A stretch of 64,000 nucleotides of DNA from Blastococcus sp. TF02-8 (GCF_003319175.1 NZ_QOHK01000001.1:806001-870000); one strand, 5' to 3'; positions 8,498-17,239 are shown, counted from the first letter of the stretch. Numbers and translations: made by a program. The notes: generated by a model from the letters alone, not told the origin.

Positions 8498-9483
8498 GCC
8501 TCCTCCCGGAGCATCCGGCGGATGTAGAACGCCGTCAGCGCGAGCGTGATGACCAGCATGATCGTGGCCATGGCCCCGGCCATGGAGAACTCCTTCGACA
8601 GCGAGTAGATGAACGTGCCGAGCAGGTGCGTCTCGCGGGTGGGGGCCCCCGCCCGCTGGAGGACGTAGATCTGGGTGAAGACCCGCAGGTCCCAGATCAC
8701 CTGGAGCAGCGCCACGACCAGCAGCACCGGCGCGACCATCGGCAGCGCGAGGTACCGCAGCCGCTGCCAGGCGGTGGCGCCGTCGAGCTGCGCGGCCTCC
8801 ATGCACTCCTCGGGCACCTGCAGCAGGCCCGCGTACACGGTGAAGACGACGAACGGCACCGACATCCAGACGACGATGACCGTGGCGACCAGGTAGAACG
8901 ACGCAGGCTCGATGATCCAGGAGTGCTGCCGCATGCCGGTCATGCCGAGCGGTTCGGCGAGCAGCCAGTTGACGACGCCGTACTGCGAGTCGAACAGCCA
9001 CTGCCAGACCGTCATCGTCGCGAGCACGGGCGTGCCCCAGGCGAGGAGCAGGCCGACCTGGAGCGTCATGCGGGCGACCCGGCCCACCCGGCTCATGAGC
9101 ACCGCCAGCGCGATGCCGACGCCCATGGTGAGCGCGGCGTTCACGAGGCAGAAGGCCACCGACCGCGCGATGACCCCCCAGACGTAGGGGTCCGACAGCA
9201 GCTCGGTGTAGTTGCGCAGACCCACCCACTCGGCCGGCCGGCCGAACTGCTGGGCCATCCCGTACTCCTGGAACGAGAGCACGAACTGCCGGACCAGCGG
9301 GTAGCCCAGCCCGATCGCGACCGGCACGAGGGCCGGCACGAGCAGCAGGTAGGGACCCAGCCGGGCCCGCCGCGGGCTGCGCTGCCTCGGCCGTCCCGGC
9401 GGGGCGGCCGGTGGGCCGACGGCGGGGGCGCGGGGTGGGGCCGGCGGCACGACGGCGGCCGGGGTGCTGCGGGTAGCGGACAC
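8494..9483 (-). CDS. Carbohydrate ABC transporter permease, MalF type
   Basis: A 329-residue CUT1 permease with a Pro/Ala/Arg-rich cytoplasmic N terminus of about 45 residues and then six membrane spans beginning at YLLLVPALVPVAIGLGY. The EAA loop reads EECMEAAQLDGATAWQRLRY. The start is the GTG at 9483, with GGAGG four bases upstream. It follows the solute-binding protein gene after 82 bases that contain a long hairpin, and it overlaps the second permease by four bases. Together the two permeases and the lipoprotein form an importer whose likely cargo, from the genes around it, is GlcNAc or a GlcNAc oligosaccharide. Cargo is inferred from context only. Confidence 0.92.
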   Translation of the reverse strand: MSATRSTPAAVVPPAPPRAPAVGPPAAPPGRPRQRSPRRARLGPYLLLVPALVPVAIGLGYPLVRQFVLSFQEYGMAQQFGRPAEWVGLRNYTELLSDPYVWGVIARSVAFCLVNAALTMGVGIALAVLMSRVGRVARMTLQVGLLLAWGTPVLATMTVWQWLFDSQYGVVNWLLAEPLGMTGMRQHSWIIEPASFYLVATVIVVWMSVPFVVFTVYAGLLQVPEECMEAAQLDGATAWQRLRYLALPMVAPVLLVVALLQVIWDLRVFTQIYVLQRAGAPTRETHLLGTFIYSLSKEFSMAGAMATIMLVITLALTAFYIRRMLREEA

Positions 9484-9501
9484 GATGCCTCCGGGGACGG
9501 A

Positions 9502-9557
9502 CCGGACGGGGGCGCGACCACCGGTGGCGGTCGCCGGGGCGGTCGCGCCCCGTCCGG
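9502..9557 (-). other. Intercistronic stem-loop between binding protein and permease genes
   Basis: Inverted repeat 9502-9519 against 9541-9557 pairs over 17 bases with a single bulged G and a GC-rich 21-base loop. It lies nine bases after the binding-protein stop and before the permease ribosome binding site. Such hairpins often stabilise the upstream mRNA or reduce read-through, so that the binding protein is made in excess. Role inferred. Confidence 0.75.
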
Positions 9558-9565
9558 TCAGGCGG

Positions 9566-10900
9566 TCAGTTCAGCGTGTCCGCGATCAGCTGGTCGGCCT
9601 CGGCGGAGGCCTCGGCGAGATCGGCACCGCCGGCGATCTGCTGGAAGAAGTCCTCCAGGATGCGGGCCCCCTCGACCTCGGCCCACTTCTCCGCCGCGGG
9701 CGTCAGCTTGGCGCCGAGGGCCGCGTCCCGGGCCGCCTGCGCGTAGACGTCGTCGCCCAGGGCGTCGGCGTAGCTGCTGTTGCCGGGGATGAGCCCGTTC
9801 TCGGCCAGCATGGTCTGGTACTCCTCGCTGAAGATGATCTCCAGCAGGTTCCGGGCCAGCTCCTGGTTGCCCGACTTCGCCGGGATGGCGATGTTCGACC
9901 CGCCGGCGAAGACGGTCGCGGGCGTGCCGGCCTGCTCACCGGGCAACGGGAACACACCGGTCTTCTCCTCGTTGCACGCCTGCTGCTCGGCGAGCAGCAC
10001 CTTGGCCTGCTCCGACTCGTCGTCGGCCGCGACGCCCTTGTTGCACTCGGGCAGGTCGATGCTCCAGCGGGCCCAGGTGGGAGCGGAGAACATGGCGGCC
10101 TCGCCGTTGTTGAACGGCACCCACGGCTCCGCCGAGTCGGCGTCGCGCGGAGCCCTGGTGGCGTCGGCGAAGAGCTCCTGGACCTCGGCCAGCCCCTTCT
10201 GCGACTCCGGCGAGGAGAGGGCCCCCACCCACGTGTCGCCGTCCTGCACGGCGAGGTCCCCGCCGTGGCTGTAGATCCAGGCGATGCCGTTGTACCAGTC
10301 CTGGCCCGGGAACCAGAAGCCGGAGAAGTTCGGCTTCCCGCCGGGCGCGGCAGCCTGCAGCTTGAGCGCCGCCTCGCGGAACTCGGCGAGCGTCGTCGGC
10401 ACCTGCACGCCGGCGGCCTGGAAGAGGTCCTTGCGGTAGAAGACCGCCCGGGCTCCGGAGTAGTAGGGGACGGCGTAGACGCTGTCGTCGACGGTGCCGG
10501 CCTCCACGAAGCCCTCCAGGAGCTGGTCGCCCCCGAGGTCCTCGACCATGTCGGTGATGTCCGAGAACGCCCCGGCGTAGGTGAAGGTCGGGCTCTGGGT
10601 GTTGCCGATCTCTACGAGGTCGGGCGTCTGGTCCGCCGAGGCGAGCGCCGTCTGCAGGCGGGGGACGAGCCCGCTCCAGTCCTGCTCCTCGATGACCAGG
10701 GTGGCGCCCTCGTTCTGCTCCTCGAAGGTCTCGACGAGGTAGTCGCGCAGCTCCTGCGGGGTGTCTGTGCCGGCCAGCCAGAGGCGGACCTCGGCGTCGC
10801 CGCTGTCCCCTCCGGTCTCGCTCCCGCCACTGCAGGCGGCGACCGCCAGCAGCAGCCCGACACCCACGGCCGCCAGGCCGCTCGTGCGTACCCTCTTCAT
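9566..10900 (-). CDS. Sugar ABC transporter solute-binding lipoprotein (family 1)
   Basis: A 444-residue extracellular lipoprotein that should capture the sugar and deliver it to the two following permeases. The signal peptide MKRVRTSGLAAVG leads to a hydrophobic core and the lipobox AVAAC, placing the lipidated Cys at residue 23 and followed by a Ser/Gly linker. The body has features of family-1 binding proteins: a first lobe with LAGTDTPQELRDYLVETF, YAVPYYSGARAVFYRKDLF at the hinge, and aromatic residues FWFPGQDWYNGIAW likely to stack on sugar. The ATG at 10900 follows AGGAAGGA about nine bases upstream. It lies 91 bases after the ROK repressor on the same strand. Neighbours suggest a GlcNAc-type ligand; no ligand motif is diagnostic. 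Confidence 0.92.
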   Translation of the reverse strand: MKRVRTSGLAAVGVGLLLAVAACSGGSETGGDSGDAEVRLWLAGTDTPQELRDYLVETFEEQNEGATLVIEEQDWSGLVPRLQTALASADQTPDLVEIGNTQSPTFTYAGAFSDITDMVEDLGGDQLLEGFVEAGTVDDSVYAVPYYSGARAVFYRKDLFQAAGVQVPTTLAEFREAALKLQAAAPGGKPNFSGFWFPGQDWYNGIAWIYSHGGDLAVQDGDTWVGALSSPESQKGLAEVQELFADATRAPRDADSAEPWVPFNNGEAAMFSAPTWARWSIDLPECNKGVAADDESEQAKVLLAEQQACNEEKTGVFPLPGEQAGTPATVFAGGSNIAIPAKSGNQELARNLLEIIFSEEYQTMLAENGLIPGNSSYADALGDDVYAQAARDAALGAKLTPAAEKWAEVEGARILEDFFQQIAGGADLAEASAEADQLIADTLN

Positions 10901-10991
10901 GTTGGGGTTCCTTCCTGGTGCGCAGGCGGTGCCGGACAGCGCCGCCACAGGGATGTGGTTCTCCGACTTGCAACTGGCCGGCTCGGGGTCG

Positions 10992-12170
10992 TCACGTGAC
11001 CCCGAGCTGGCCGGACAGCACGAGCACCGCGGCCCCGGACAGGGCCCCGTCCTCGCCGAGTGAGGTCACCCGCAGCTGCAGGTGACTGCTGACGACCGGC
11101 ATGGCGCGCTCCCGCAGCGCGGCGGCGGCCGCGTCGAGCAGGGGGCCGCCCAGCAGGTCACCGGGACCGCACAGGACGATCTCGGACAGGTTGAGCGCGC
11201 TGACCACGGGGGCGAGCACGATCCCGAGCCGGCGCCCCACGGCGGCCAGCGACGTCGCGGCCTCCTCGGGGGCGAGGCCCTCGACCCGGCGCCGCAACGC
11301 CGGGACCGACAGCACGGTCTCCAGACATCCCCGGCGGCCGCAGGCGCACGGCGCGGGACGTCCCAGCGGAGCGCCGTCGAGGTCGTCACGTTCGTCGACG
11401 GCGGTCACGTGCCCGAGCTCGCCGGCCGCGTGCTCGTGCCCCTGCACGAGGACGCCGTCGAGGACGATCCCGGCACCGACACCGCCGCCCACGGTGAGGA
11501 CGAGCAGGCCCCCGCCCGAGGCGCCGCCGTAGGTGAACTCGCCGAGGGCCGCGGTGTTGGCGTCGTTGGCCACGTGCACCGGGACGCCGAGGTCGGCGGC
11601 GAGCTCCTCGGCCAGGGGCAGGTCGAACCACTCGCGGTTGGGGGCCTGCAGGACGCGCCCCGAGGGGTCGATGACCCCGGGGGAACCCACCCCGACGCCG
11701 AGGACCGGCGCGGTCGCCGCCCCGACGAGATCGCGGCAGAGCAGCCGGAGCTCCTCCACCGCGCCCGCGCCGGTGCGCCGCTCGGGCCGCACGGCCCGGC
11801 GCTGCAGGACGGCGCCGGAGAGGTCGAGGACGGCACCGTGCATGCGCTCGTCGTCCGCGAGGTCCACGGCCACGATCTGGAAGGCCTCCGTGCGCAGGCC
11901 GACGAGGGTGCCCGGTTTGCCGGGCCGCCCCTCCGACCGCGCGCCCAGCTCGCCCACGAGCCCCTCGGCCATGAGCGTGGCGACGAGGTCGGAGACGGTG
12001 ACCCGGGTGAGCCCCGTGGCCCGTGCGAGGTCGGCCCGCGAACCCGGCCCGGCGTGGAAGAGGTGCTGCAGCACCATCGCGCGGTTGTGCGCGCGGGCGT
12101 GCTCGGGCAGCACCTTCGCCGTGGGCCGCAGCAGCCGCCCCTGCGACCGGGCATCCGTGATCACCGACAC
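10992..12170 (-). CDS. ROK-family transcriptional repressor of the amino-sugar operon
   Basis: A 392-residue NagC/Mlc/XylR-type regulator. The N-terminal winged helix-turn-helix (about residues 30-90) contains GSRADLARATGLTRVTVSDLV. The rest is a ROK sugar-binding domain with VGSPGVIDP, ANDANTAALGE and the zinc motif CACGRRGCLE. The upstream gene boundary is fixed by a perfect 27-base palindrome ending exactly one base before the GTG at 12170. That leaves no room for a ribosome binding site, so the mRNA may be leaderless or translation may start at the nearby GTG at 12164. As first gene of the minus-strand operon it probably represses itself and the transporter, with a GlcNAc derivative as inducer; that is family-based inference. 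Confidence 0.9.
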   Translation of the reverse strand: MSVITDARSQGRLLRPTAKVLPEHARAHNRAMVLQHLFHAGPGSRADLARATGLTRVTVSDLVATLMAEGLVGELGARSEGRPGKPGTLVGLRTEAFQIVAVDLADDERMHGAVLDLSGAVLQRRAVRPERRTGAGAVEELRLLCRDLVGAATAPVLGVGVGSPGVIDPSGRVLQAPNREWFDLPLAEELAADLGVPVHVANDANTAALGEFTYGGASGGGLLVLTVGGGVGAGIVLDGVLVQGHEHAAGELGHVTAVDERDDLDGAPLGRPAPCACGRRGCLETVLSVPALRRRVEGLAPEEAATSLAAVGRRLGIVLAPVVSALNLSEIVLCGPGDLLGGPLLDAAAAALRERAMPVVSSHLQLRVTSLGEDGALSGAAVLVLSGQLGVT

Positions 12171-12197
12171 GTTTGTTAGGACACTCTCCTAACAAAC
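12171..12197. promoter_or_regulatory. Perfect palindromic operator of the ROK repressor
   Basis: GTTTGTTAGGA and its exact reverse complement TCCTAACAAAC flank the spacer CACTC, a perfect 11-5-11 palindrome. The AT-rich core (TTAGGA...TCCTAA) stands out from the GC-rich surroundings and resembles published ROK operators of actinobacteria. It abuts the repressor start codon, so bound repressor would block initiation. No second copy was seen in front of the binding-protein gene or between the ATPase and hexosaminidase genes. Confidence 0.85.
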
Positions 12198-12218
12198 ACC
12201 TGTCAAGAGATGTCCGCG

Positions 12219-12240
12219 CCGTGACGGGACCGTGATCCGG
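12219..12240. promoter_or_regulatory. Direct-repeat element (CCGTGAC-type), copy 1
   Basis: The same two CCGTGA half-sites with an 11-base period, 49-70 bases upstream of the ROK repressor start and 22 bases beyond its palindromic operator. See the copy at 26345. Confidence 0.4.
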
Positions 12241-12260
12241 AACGTCTCCGGACGGGTCGG

Positions 12261-12959
12261 TCACGCCGCGGCGAGGACCGCCCGGGGCTCGGTCCGCAGG
12301 CGGCGCTGCAGCGGGACGGGAACGGCGGCCGTGCTCCGCCGCGCGCGCGGGTCGAGCACGACCCCGCACACGACCAGGGCGCACGCCAGACCCACCGCTG
12401 CCGACATCCACACGGCCGGCTGACCCAGCGAGAGCCCGTAGGCGGTCCAGGCCGCGGTGGACCCCGCTCCCATCACCCACCGGGCCGGCGAGAGGCCGGA
12501 GACGTCCTGGCTGCGGTCCCGCAGCAGGCTCAGCGGCTGGGGCAGGCACGCGGCCGCGCCCACCAGCGACGCCGTCGCACCCAGCGGGCCGGCGATCACT
12601 GCCGCGTCCACCCCCAGGAGGGCGACCACCCCGGCACTGCCCGCGGCGAAGGAGACCAGGCACACCGCTCCCGAGGCCGTCCTCAGCAGCGCCCCCCGCG
12701 CGCGCTGCTGGGGCTGGGTGAGCAGGAGGGCCAGGAGCAGTGCGGTGTTGGCCGCGCCGACGACTGCGTTGGTGACGATCTGGGCCGGGTCGCCGGTGAG
12801 GACCCCGAAGGTCAGCCAGCAGAAGTTCAGTGCGACCGCGAGCCAGGTGCTGGTCGGCGACATGCCGAGGGTGCGGCGGTGCCGGCAGGACAGCCAGACC
12901 TGGGGCCAGACGAGGGCGATGCTGAAGGTGGACGCGAGGACGCCGAGCGCGGCGGACAT
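12261..12959 (-). CDS. Tandem PQ-loop (SemiSWEET-like) membrane protein
   Basis: A 232-residue membrane protein with two PQ-loop repeats in one chain. The first has ALVWPQVWLS near residue 17 with the span ALNFCWLTFGVLTG. The second has AACLPQPLSLLRDRS and a matching WTAYGLSLGQPAVWM span. Single PQ-loop bundles form SemiSWEET sugar transporters and two in tandem approach the eukaryotic SWEET layout, so sugar transport is possible, especially beside a sugar operon, but is not shown. The ATG at 12959 was chosen because it opens directly into the first span; a longer start at 13064 adds a non-membrane tail. A weak GGAAG lies 11 bases upstream. The short basic C terminus ends near the ROK operator. 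Confidence 0.75.
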   Translation of the reverse strand: MSAALGVLASTFSIALVWPQVWLSCRHRRTLGMSPTSTWLAVALNFCWLTFGVLTGDPAQIVTNAVVGAANTALLLALLLTQPQQRARGALLRTASGAVCLVSFAAGSAGVVALLGVDAAVIAGPLGATASLVGAAACLPQPLSLLRDRSQDVSGLSPARWVMGAGSTAAWTAYGLSLGQPAVWMSAAVGLACALVVCGVVLDPRARRSTAAVPVPLQRRLRTEPRAVLAAA

Positions 12960-13148
12960 GGTGGAGCGGACTTCCGTTCGGGAGGGCTGCGATGGTCGGG
13001 CCACCGCGGTCGAGCTGTGCACCCCAGTCAGAACGCTCGTCACTGAGCGGAGCGGTGCAGGCACGTTCGGTGGCCACAGACAGCATCGGCGTTACGCCCC
13101 CGTGACCTGAGCACCGCTGCCTGTGACGTCCATCGCTCGCACCCGACG

Positions 13149-13187
13149 ACGACGGCCCCCCATGACCAGGTCATGGGGGGCCGTCGT
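13149..13187 (-). terminator. Intrinsic terminator of the BCCT transporter gene
   Basis: A perfect inverted repeat, 13149-13165 against 13171-13187 (17 base pairs, five-base loop), begins 11 bases past the BCCT stop. The stem is very G/C-rich and has no long U-tract, as is usual in high-GC actinobacteria. Confidence 0.8.
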
Positions 13188-13197
13188 ACCGGGCGGG

Positions 13198-14995
13198 CTA
13201 CCGGGTCATCGGGTCACCGGTGAGCCGGTCCGGGTTCGGTCCGTCCGCCGGTGTCGGGCTGGTGTCCTCACCGGCCTCGACGACGAGCACGAAGTCCTCG
13301 CCGTGCCTGGAGATGCCCTCGACGACGGCGTGCTCCACGGCCTCGGTGGCGAAGGTGCGGCGCAGGACGAGGGGATCCGAGCGCACGTCCTTCGCCAGCG
13401 CGACCGCCAGCCCGACCATGACCAGCGCGAAGGGCAGCGCCGCGATGATGGTCAGGTTCTGCAGACCGGTGAGGGCCTCGTCCCCGCCGACCAGCAGCAT
13501 GACCGCCGCGACGGCACCCATCACCACGCCCCAGAAGATGACCGTCGGGCGGCTGGGCGCGAGCGTGCCCCGCTCGGACAGCGAGCCCATGACGATCGAG
13601 GCCGCGTCCGCGCCGCTGACGAAGAAGATCCCGACCAGCACCATCACCAGCACCGTCATCACCGTGGCCAGCGGGAACTGCTCGAGCACGCCGAACAGCT
13701 GACCTTCCGACGTCGCCTGCCCGGCCACGTCGACGCCGTCGCGCTGGGCGGCGATGCCGGCCCCGCCGAAGATCGCGAACCACAGCAGGGTGACCACGCT
13801 GGGCACGAGCAGGACCCCGGTGACGAACTGCCGGATGGTGCGGCCACGGCTGATCCGGGCGATGAAGACACCGACGAACGGCGTCCAGGAGACCCACCAG
13901 GCCCAGTAGAAGACCGTCCAGCCGCGCAGCCACTCGGCCATGGCGTCGCCGCCGCTGGCCTCGGTCCGGGCGGCCATCTGGGCGAGGTCGGAGAAGTAGC
14001 TGCCGATCGCGCCCGGGATCAGGTTGAGGATCAGGACGGTCGGGCCGACGACGAACACGAACAGGGCCAGGACGACGGCCAGCACCATGTTGATGTTGGA
14101 CAGCCACTGGATGCCCTTGGCGATGCCCGAGACAGCCGACGCCACGAACGCGGCCGTGAGCACCGCGATGATCGCGACCAGCACGCCGTTGCCGACGTTC
14201 CCGGCCCAGCCGAGGATCTCCAGGCCGCTGCCGATCTGCAGGGCGCCGAGCCCGAGCGAGGCGGCCGAGCCGAAGAGCGTGGCGAAGATGGCCAGGACGT
14301 CGATCAGCTTGCCGGCCGGCCCCTCGGTGCGGCGCCTGCCGAACAGCGGCTCGAACGCCGCGCTGATCAGCTGCTTGCGGCCGCGGCGGAAGGTGCCGTA
14401 GGCGATCGCGAGGCCGACGACGGCGTAGATCGCCCACGGGTGCAGGGTCCAGTGGAACAGCGTCGTGGCCATCGCGGTCTGGATGGCCTCGGGGGTCTCG
14501 GCTTGGACGCTGCGCGGCGGCGGCGACACGTAGTGGGCCAGCGGCTCGGCGACGCCGTAGAACATCAGCCCGATGCCCATGCCTGCGCTGAACATCATCG
14601 CGATCCACGAGACCGTGCGGAACTCCGGCGCCTCGTCGTCGCGCCCCCAGCGGGATGCGGCCGTACTTGCTGGCGGCGAGCCACAGGACGAAGACGACGA
14701 ATGCGGAGGCCAGCGTCACGAACAGCCAGCCGAGGTTCTTCTCGACCCACGTGAGCGCGCTGCCGCTGGCCGAGCCCAGGCCGCTGGGCGAGATGAACCC
14801 CCAGACGACGAAGGCGAGGGCGACGACGGCGGCGACCACGAAGACCACGCGGTCCAGGGCGGCCTTCTCGTCCGCGGCGGGCGGCGGCGGAGCGGCGATG
14901 GCCGGGTGCTCGTCGGTGCCCGGGCCGGTGCCGGCGAGGGCGTCGGTGGACCGGGACGCGGCAGGTCCCGACGGTGCTGTGGGTGTTCTGGTCAC
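13198..14995 (-). pseudogene. BCCT-family betaine/choline/carnitine transporter, frameshifted
   Basis: The repaired protein would be a ~598-residue osmolyte transporter. The N-terminal frame from the GTG at 14995 has a proline-rich cytoplasmic tail, then spans VVFVVAAVVALAFVVWG and LFVTLASAFVVFVLWLAA. It loses frame at a C5 run (14644-14648, G5 on the coding strand) just after SKYGRIPLG. The other frame resumes with RTVSWIAMMFSAGMGIGL, the glycine-rich segment MGIGLMFYGVAEPL, the BCCT signature FYWAWWVSWTPFVGVF and the remaining spans to a hydrophilic C terminus. Total length is 3n+1, so one extra G explains everything. Loss of an osmoprotectant importer is possible, but a homopolymer sequencing error is more likely. 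A separate start at 14598 would lack the first two spans. Confidence 0.85.
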
Positions 14996-15189
14996 AGGTG
15001 GGTACGGCGCCCGAAGGCGCCCCTCCGATTCGTGTACGTGCGGGCTGGTCCTGCGCCGGTGCGAACGCGCACCGCTGCCGAGGACCGCCGGATGGGGACC
15101 CGCGCGGCTGGGGTCACCTGCCTGAGTGCTCCCCCGCGACTCCCCGAAAACCTGCTGTCACCCCGGCGGAGGACGACGAGGGGCGCAGA

Positions 15190-16284
15190 TCACGTCGGCG
15201 ACGGCGTCGGGACGCGGTCGCGCAGCGTGTCCAGTGCGCGGTGCATCCCGACCGTCACCGCACCGAGGGCGAAGAACCCCTCGTCGTCGGCGACGTCGGA
15301 GGTGCGCAGCAGCGTGGTCAGCCGCTGGAGCGCAGCCTCGGCCGCCTCGATGGCCGCCTCCCGGTGGTCCCGGTCGCCCTCCTGCTCCCGGGTCGGGTAC
15401 GGGTTGCAGACGACGCCGGCCAGCGAGTCGAGCGCGTCGGCGAGCACCCAGCCGGTGCCGCCGTCGATCCGGTCGATCCCCCGGCGGTGCGGCTGGAACT
15501 CGACCACCAGGCTGGTGAGGTCGTCGACGAGCACGGCGACGCGGTCCAGCGCGCGCGACTGCTCCCGGATCCGCTCGGCGGCGCGCACCCACTTCCGGGC
15601 CCGTGGGTTGGCCCGCCGGGCGCGCTCCACCACGTTCTCCGCCGAGCGCATGCGGTCCAGGGCCGCCGCCAGCTCCTTGCCCCGACCCTCCCACTCCCCC
15701 GGGGAGGGCACCTCGCCGTTGCGGAGCCCGTCGGCCATGCCGCCGAGGTGCCGGGCGAGCAGACCCCGCGCGTCAGCGATCCGCCGCTCGGCGACGGTCA
15801 GCTGCAGTGGCGGGAAGAGGACGGTGGTGACCAGGACGCCGATCGCCGCACCCAGCAGCGTGAGACCCGCGTAGTTGACGGCGTACGCGGCGGGGTCGGT
15901 CGAGCCGACGGTGAACATGAGGACCGCGGCGAAGCTCACCCAGCTGGCGTGCTCGCGGAGCACCCGCCACTGCTCGACGACGACCGCCAGCCCGACGACG
16001 AGCGCGATGGTGGCGGCGGCCGGGACGGCGATCGTCGCCTCGTGGACCACCACGGCGAGCGTGAAGCCGAGCAGGATCGCGAGCACCGTCCGCCACGCCG
16101 CCGACGCCGAGTCCGCGACCGTGGGGTGCACCGCGATCACTGCGCCGAGCGCTGCGTAGTAGGCGTACTGCGACATGGGAGCGGGCAGCAGCACGGCCGC
16201 CTGCCAGGCCAGCCCCGCGGCGAGCGCCGCCCGAACCGCCCGCTGCACCCAGGGTTCACGGAGCAACTCTCGAGTGCGGTTCAC
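15190..16284 (-). CDS. FUSC/aromatic-acid-exporter-like membrane protein
   Basis: A 364-residue integral membrane protein of the fusaric-acid-resistance-like type. The N-terminal half has about six spans: AALAAGLAWQAAVLLP, AYYAALGAVIAVHPTV, VLAILLGFTLAVVV, AATIALVVGLAVVVEQW, WVSFAAVLMFTVGS and YAGLTLLGAAIGVLV. The C-terminal half is a cytoplasmic helical, Arg/Glu-rich domain. This half-size architecture matches single-module FUSC proteins of actinobacteria rather than the full-length AaeB. The GTG at 16284 has GGAGAG almost touching it. Proposed substrates of the family are aromatic or organic acids; none can be assigned here. It stands alone, about 195 bases from the BCCT gene and 57 from DUF817. 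Confidence 0.8.
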   Translation of the reverse strand: MNRTRELLREPWVQRAVRAALAAGLAWQAAVLLPAPMSQYAYYAALGAVIAVHPTVADSASAAWRTVLAILLGFTLAVVVHEATIAVPAAATIALVVGLAVVVEQWRVLREHASWVSFAAVLMFTVGSTDPAAYAVNYAGLTLLGAAIGVLVTTVLFPPLQLTVAERRIADARGLLARHLGGMADGLRNGEVPSPGEWEGRGKELAAALDRMRSAENVVERARRANPRARKWVRAAERIREQSRALDRVAVLVDDLTSLVVEFQPHRRGIDRIDGGTGWVLADALDSLAGVVCNPYPTREQEGDRDHREAAIEAAEAALQRLTTLLRTSDVADDEGFFALGAVTVGMHRALDTLRDRVPTPSPT

Positions 16285-16341
16285 CTCTCCAGGATGGCCA
16301 CCGCGCCCCGGGCGCCGTCCACCGGCCGGGGAGATCTCACA

Positions 16342-17178
16342 TCAGGCGGCCGGTACCGGCTGCTCGGAGCGGGCCGGCACCGGCCGTCCCTGGCGCCCGC
16401 CGCGCGTCACCGAGCGGTCCTCCGCGGAGCCGTACAGCAGGCCCTCGTACGCCTTCACCCCCGCGACGAGGACGATGCTGACCACCACCAGCAGTGCCCA
16501 CGAGCCGAACTTGGCGACGTGCACCAGCGTCCACACCGACTCCTGGTCGGGGTACTGCCAGGCGCGCAGGAGGGTGGCGGCGTTCTCGGCGATCCAGAGG
16601 AAGAACCCGATGAGCACGAAGGAGAGTGCGAGCGGCATCGCGTAGCGCCGCTCCCCCACGGTGAAGTGCACCCAGGTGCGCCAGGTGACCGCGAGCAGCG
16701 CCACCGCCAGCGGGGCCCGCAGGTCCCAGGTGACGTGGTGGGTGAAGAAGTTGAGGTAGACCAGCGCGGCCACGGCGGCGGTGCTGCGGACGCGGTAGTT
16801 GGTGATCCGCAGGTCGAAGCGGCGCCACGCCTGGCACACGTAGCTGCCGACGGCGGCGTACATGAACCCGCTGTAGAGCGGCACGCCACCGACCGTCGCC
16901 CAGCCGGTGTCGGGATAGGACCACGATCCCTGCCGCACCTTGTAGAGCTCCAGCGCCAGCCCGACGAGGTGGAACCCGAAGATGACGGCGACCTCGCGGC
17001 TGGTCTCCCAGCGGGTCAGCCAGAGCACGAGCGTGACCCCGAGGGACCAGCCCAGCAGGGCGTCGGCCGGGTCGATCGGCAGCTCCACCACGCGGACCAG
17101 CGCCAGCCCGGCGAAGAAGAGGACGGCGAACAGACAGGACTGCGCCTCGACCCAGGCGAACCGGAGCAGCTGCTTCAT
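16342..17178 (-). CDS. DUF817 family membrane protein
   Basis: A 278-residue protein with about eight membrane spans and no characterised function. Recognisable DUF817 stretches are WEVSREVAV-like text (here RWETSREVAVIFGFH), VRQGSWSYPD, PLYSGFMYAAVGSYVCQAWRRF and NAATLLRAWQYPDQE. Several conserved charged or aromatic residues sit at the predicted membrane edge. The C-terminal 25 residues are a basic, proline-containing cytoplasmic tail. The ATG at 17178 lacks a ribosome binding site but has TAGCCT seven bases upstream, suggesting a leaderless transcript. Neighbours are unrelated in function. Confidence 0.85.
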   Translation of the reverse strand: MKQLLRFAWVEAQSCLFAVLFFAGLALVRVVELPIDPADALLGWSLGVTLVLWLTRWETSREVAVIFGFHLVGLALELYKVRQGSWSYPDTGWATVGGVPLYSGFMYAAVGSYVCQAWRRFDLRITNYRVRSTAAVAALVYLNFFTHHVTWDLRAPLAVALLAVTWRTWVHFTVGERRYAMPLALSFVLIGFFLWIAENAATLLRAWQYPDQESVWTLVHVAKFGSWALLVVVSIVLVAGVKAYEGLLYGSAEDRSVTRGGRQGRPVPARSEQPVPAA

Positions 17179-17185
17179 CGCCGGA

Positions 17186-17191
17186 AGGCTA
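17186..17191 (-). promoter_or_regulatory. Probable -10 box (TAGCCT) for leaderless DUF817 mRNA
   Basis: Minus-strand TAGCCT ends seven bases before the ATG, and no Shine-Dalgarno sequence lies between. Confidence 0.5.
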
Positions 17192-17239
17192 GGTCAGGCA
17201 ACGGCGCCGCGGTCGTTGCGCCACGGCGGCGTGCGACGC

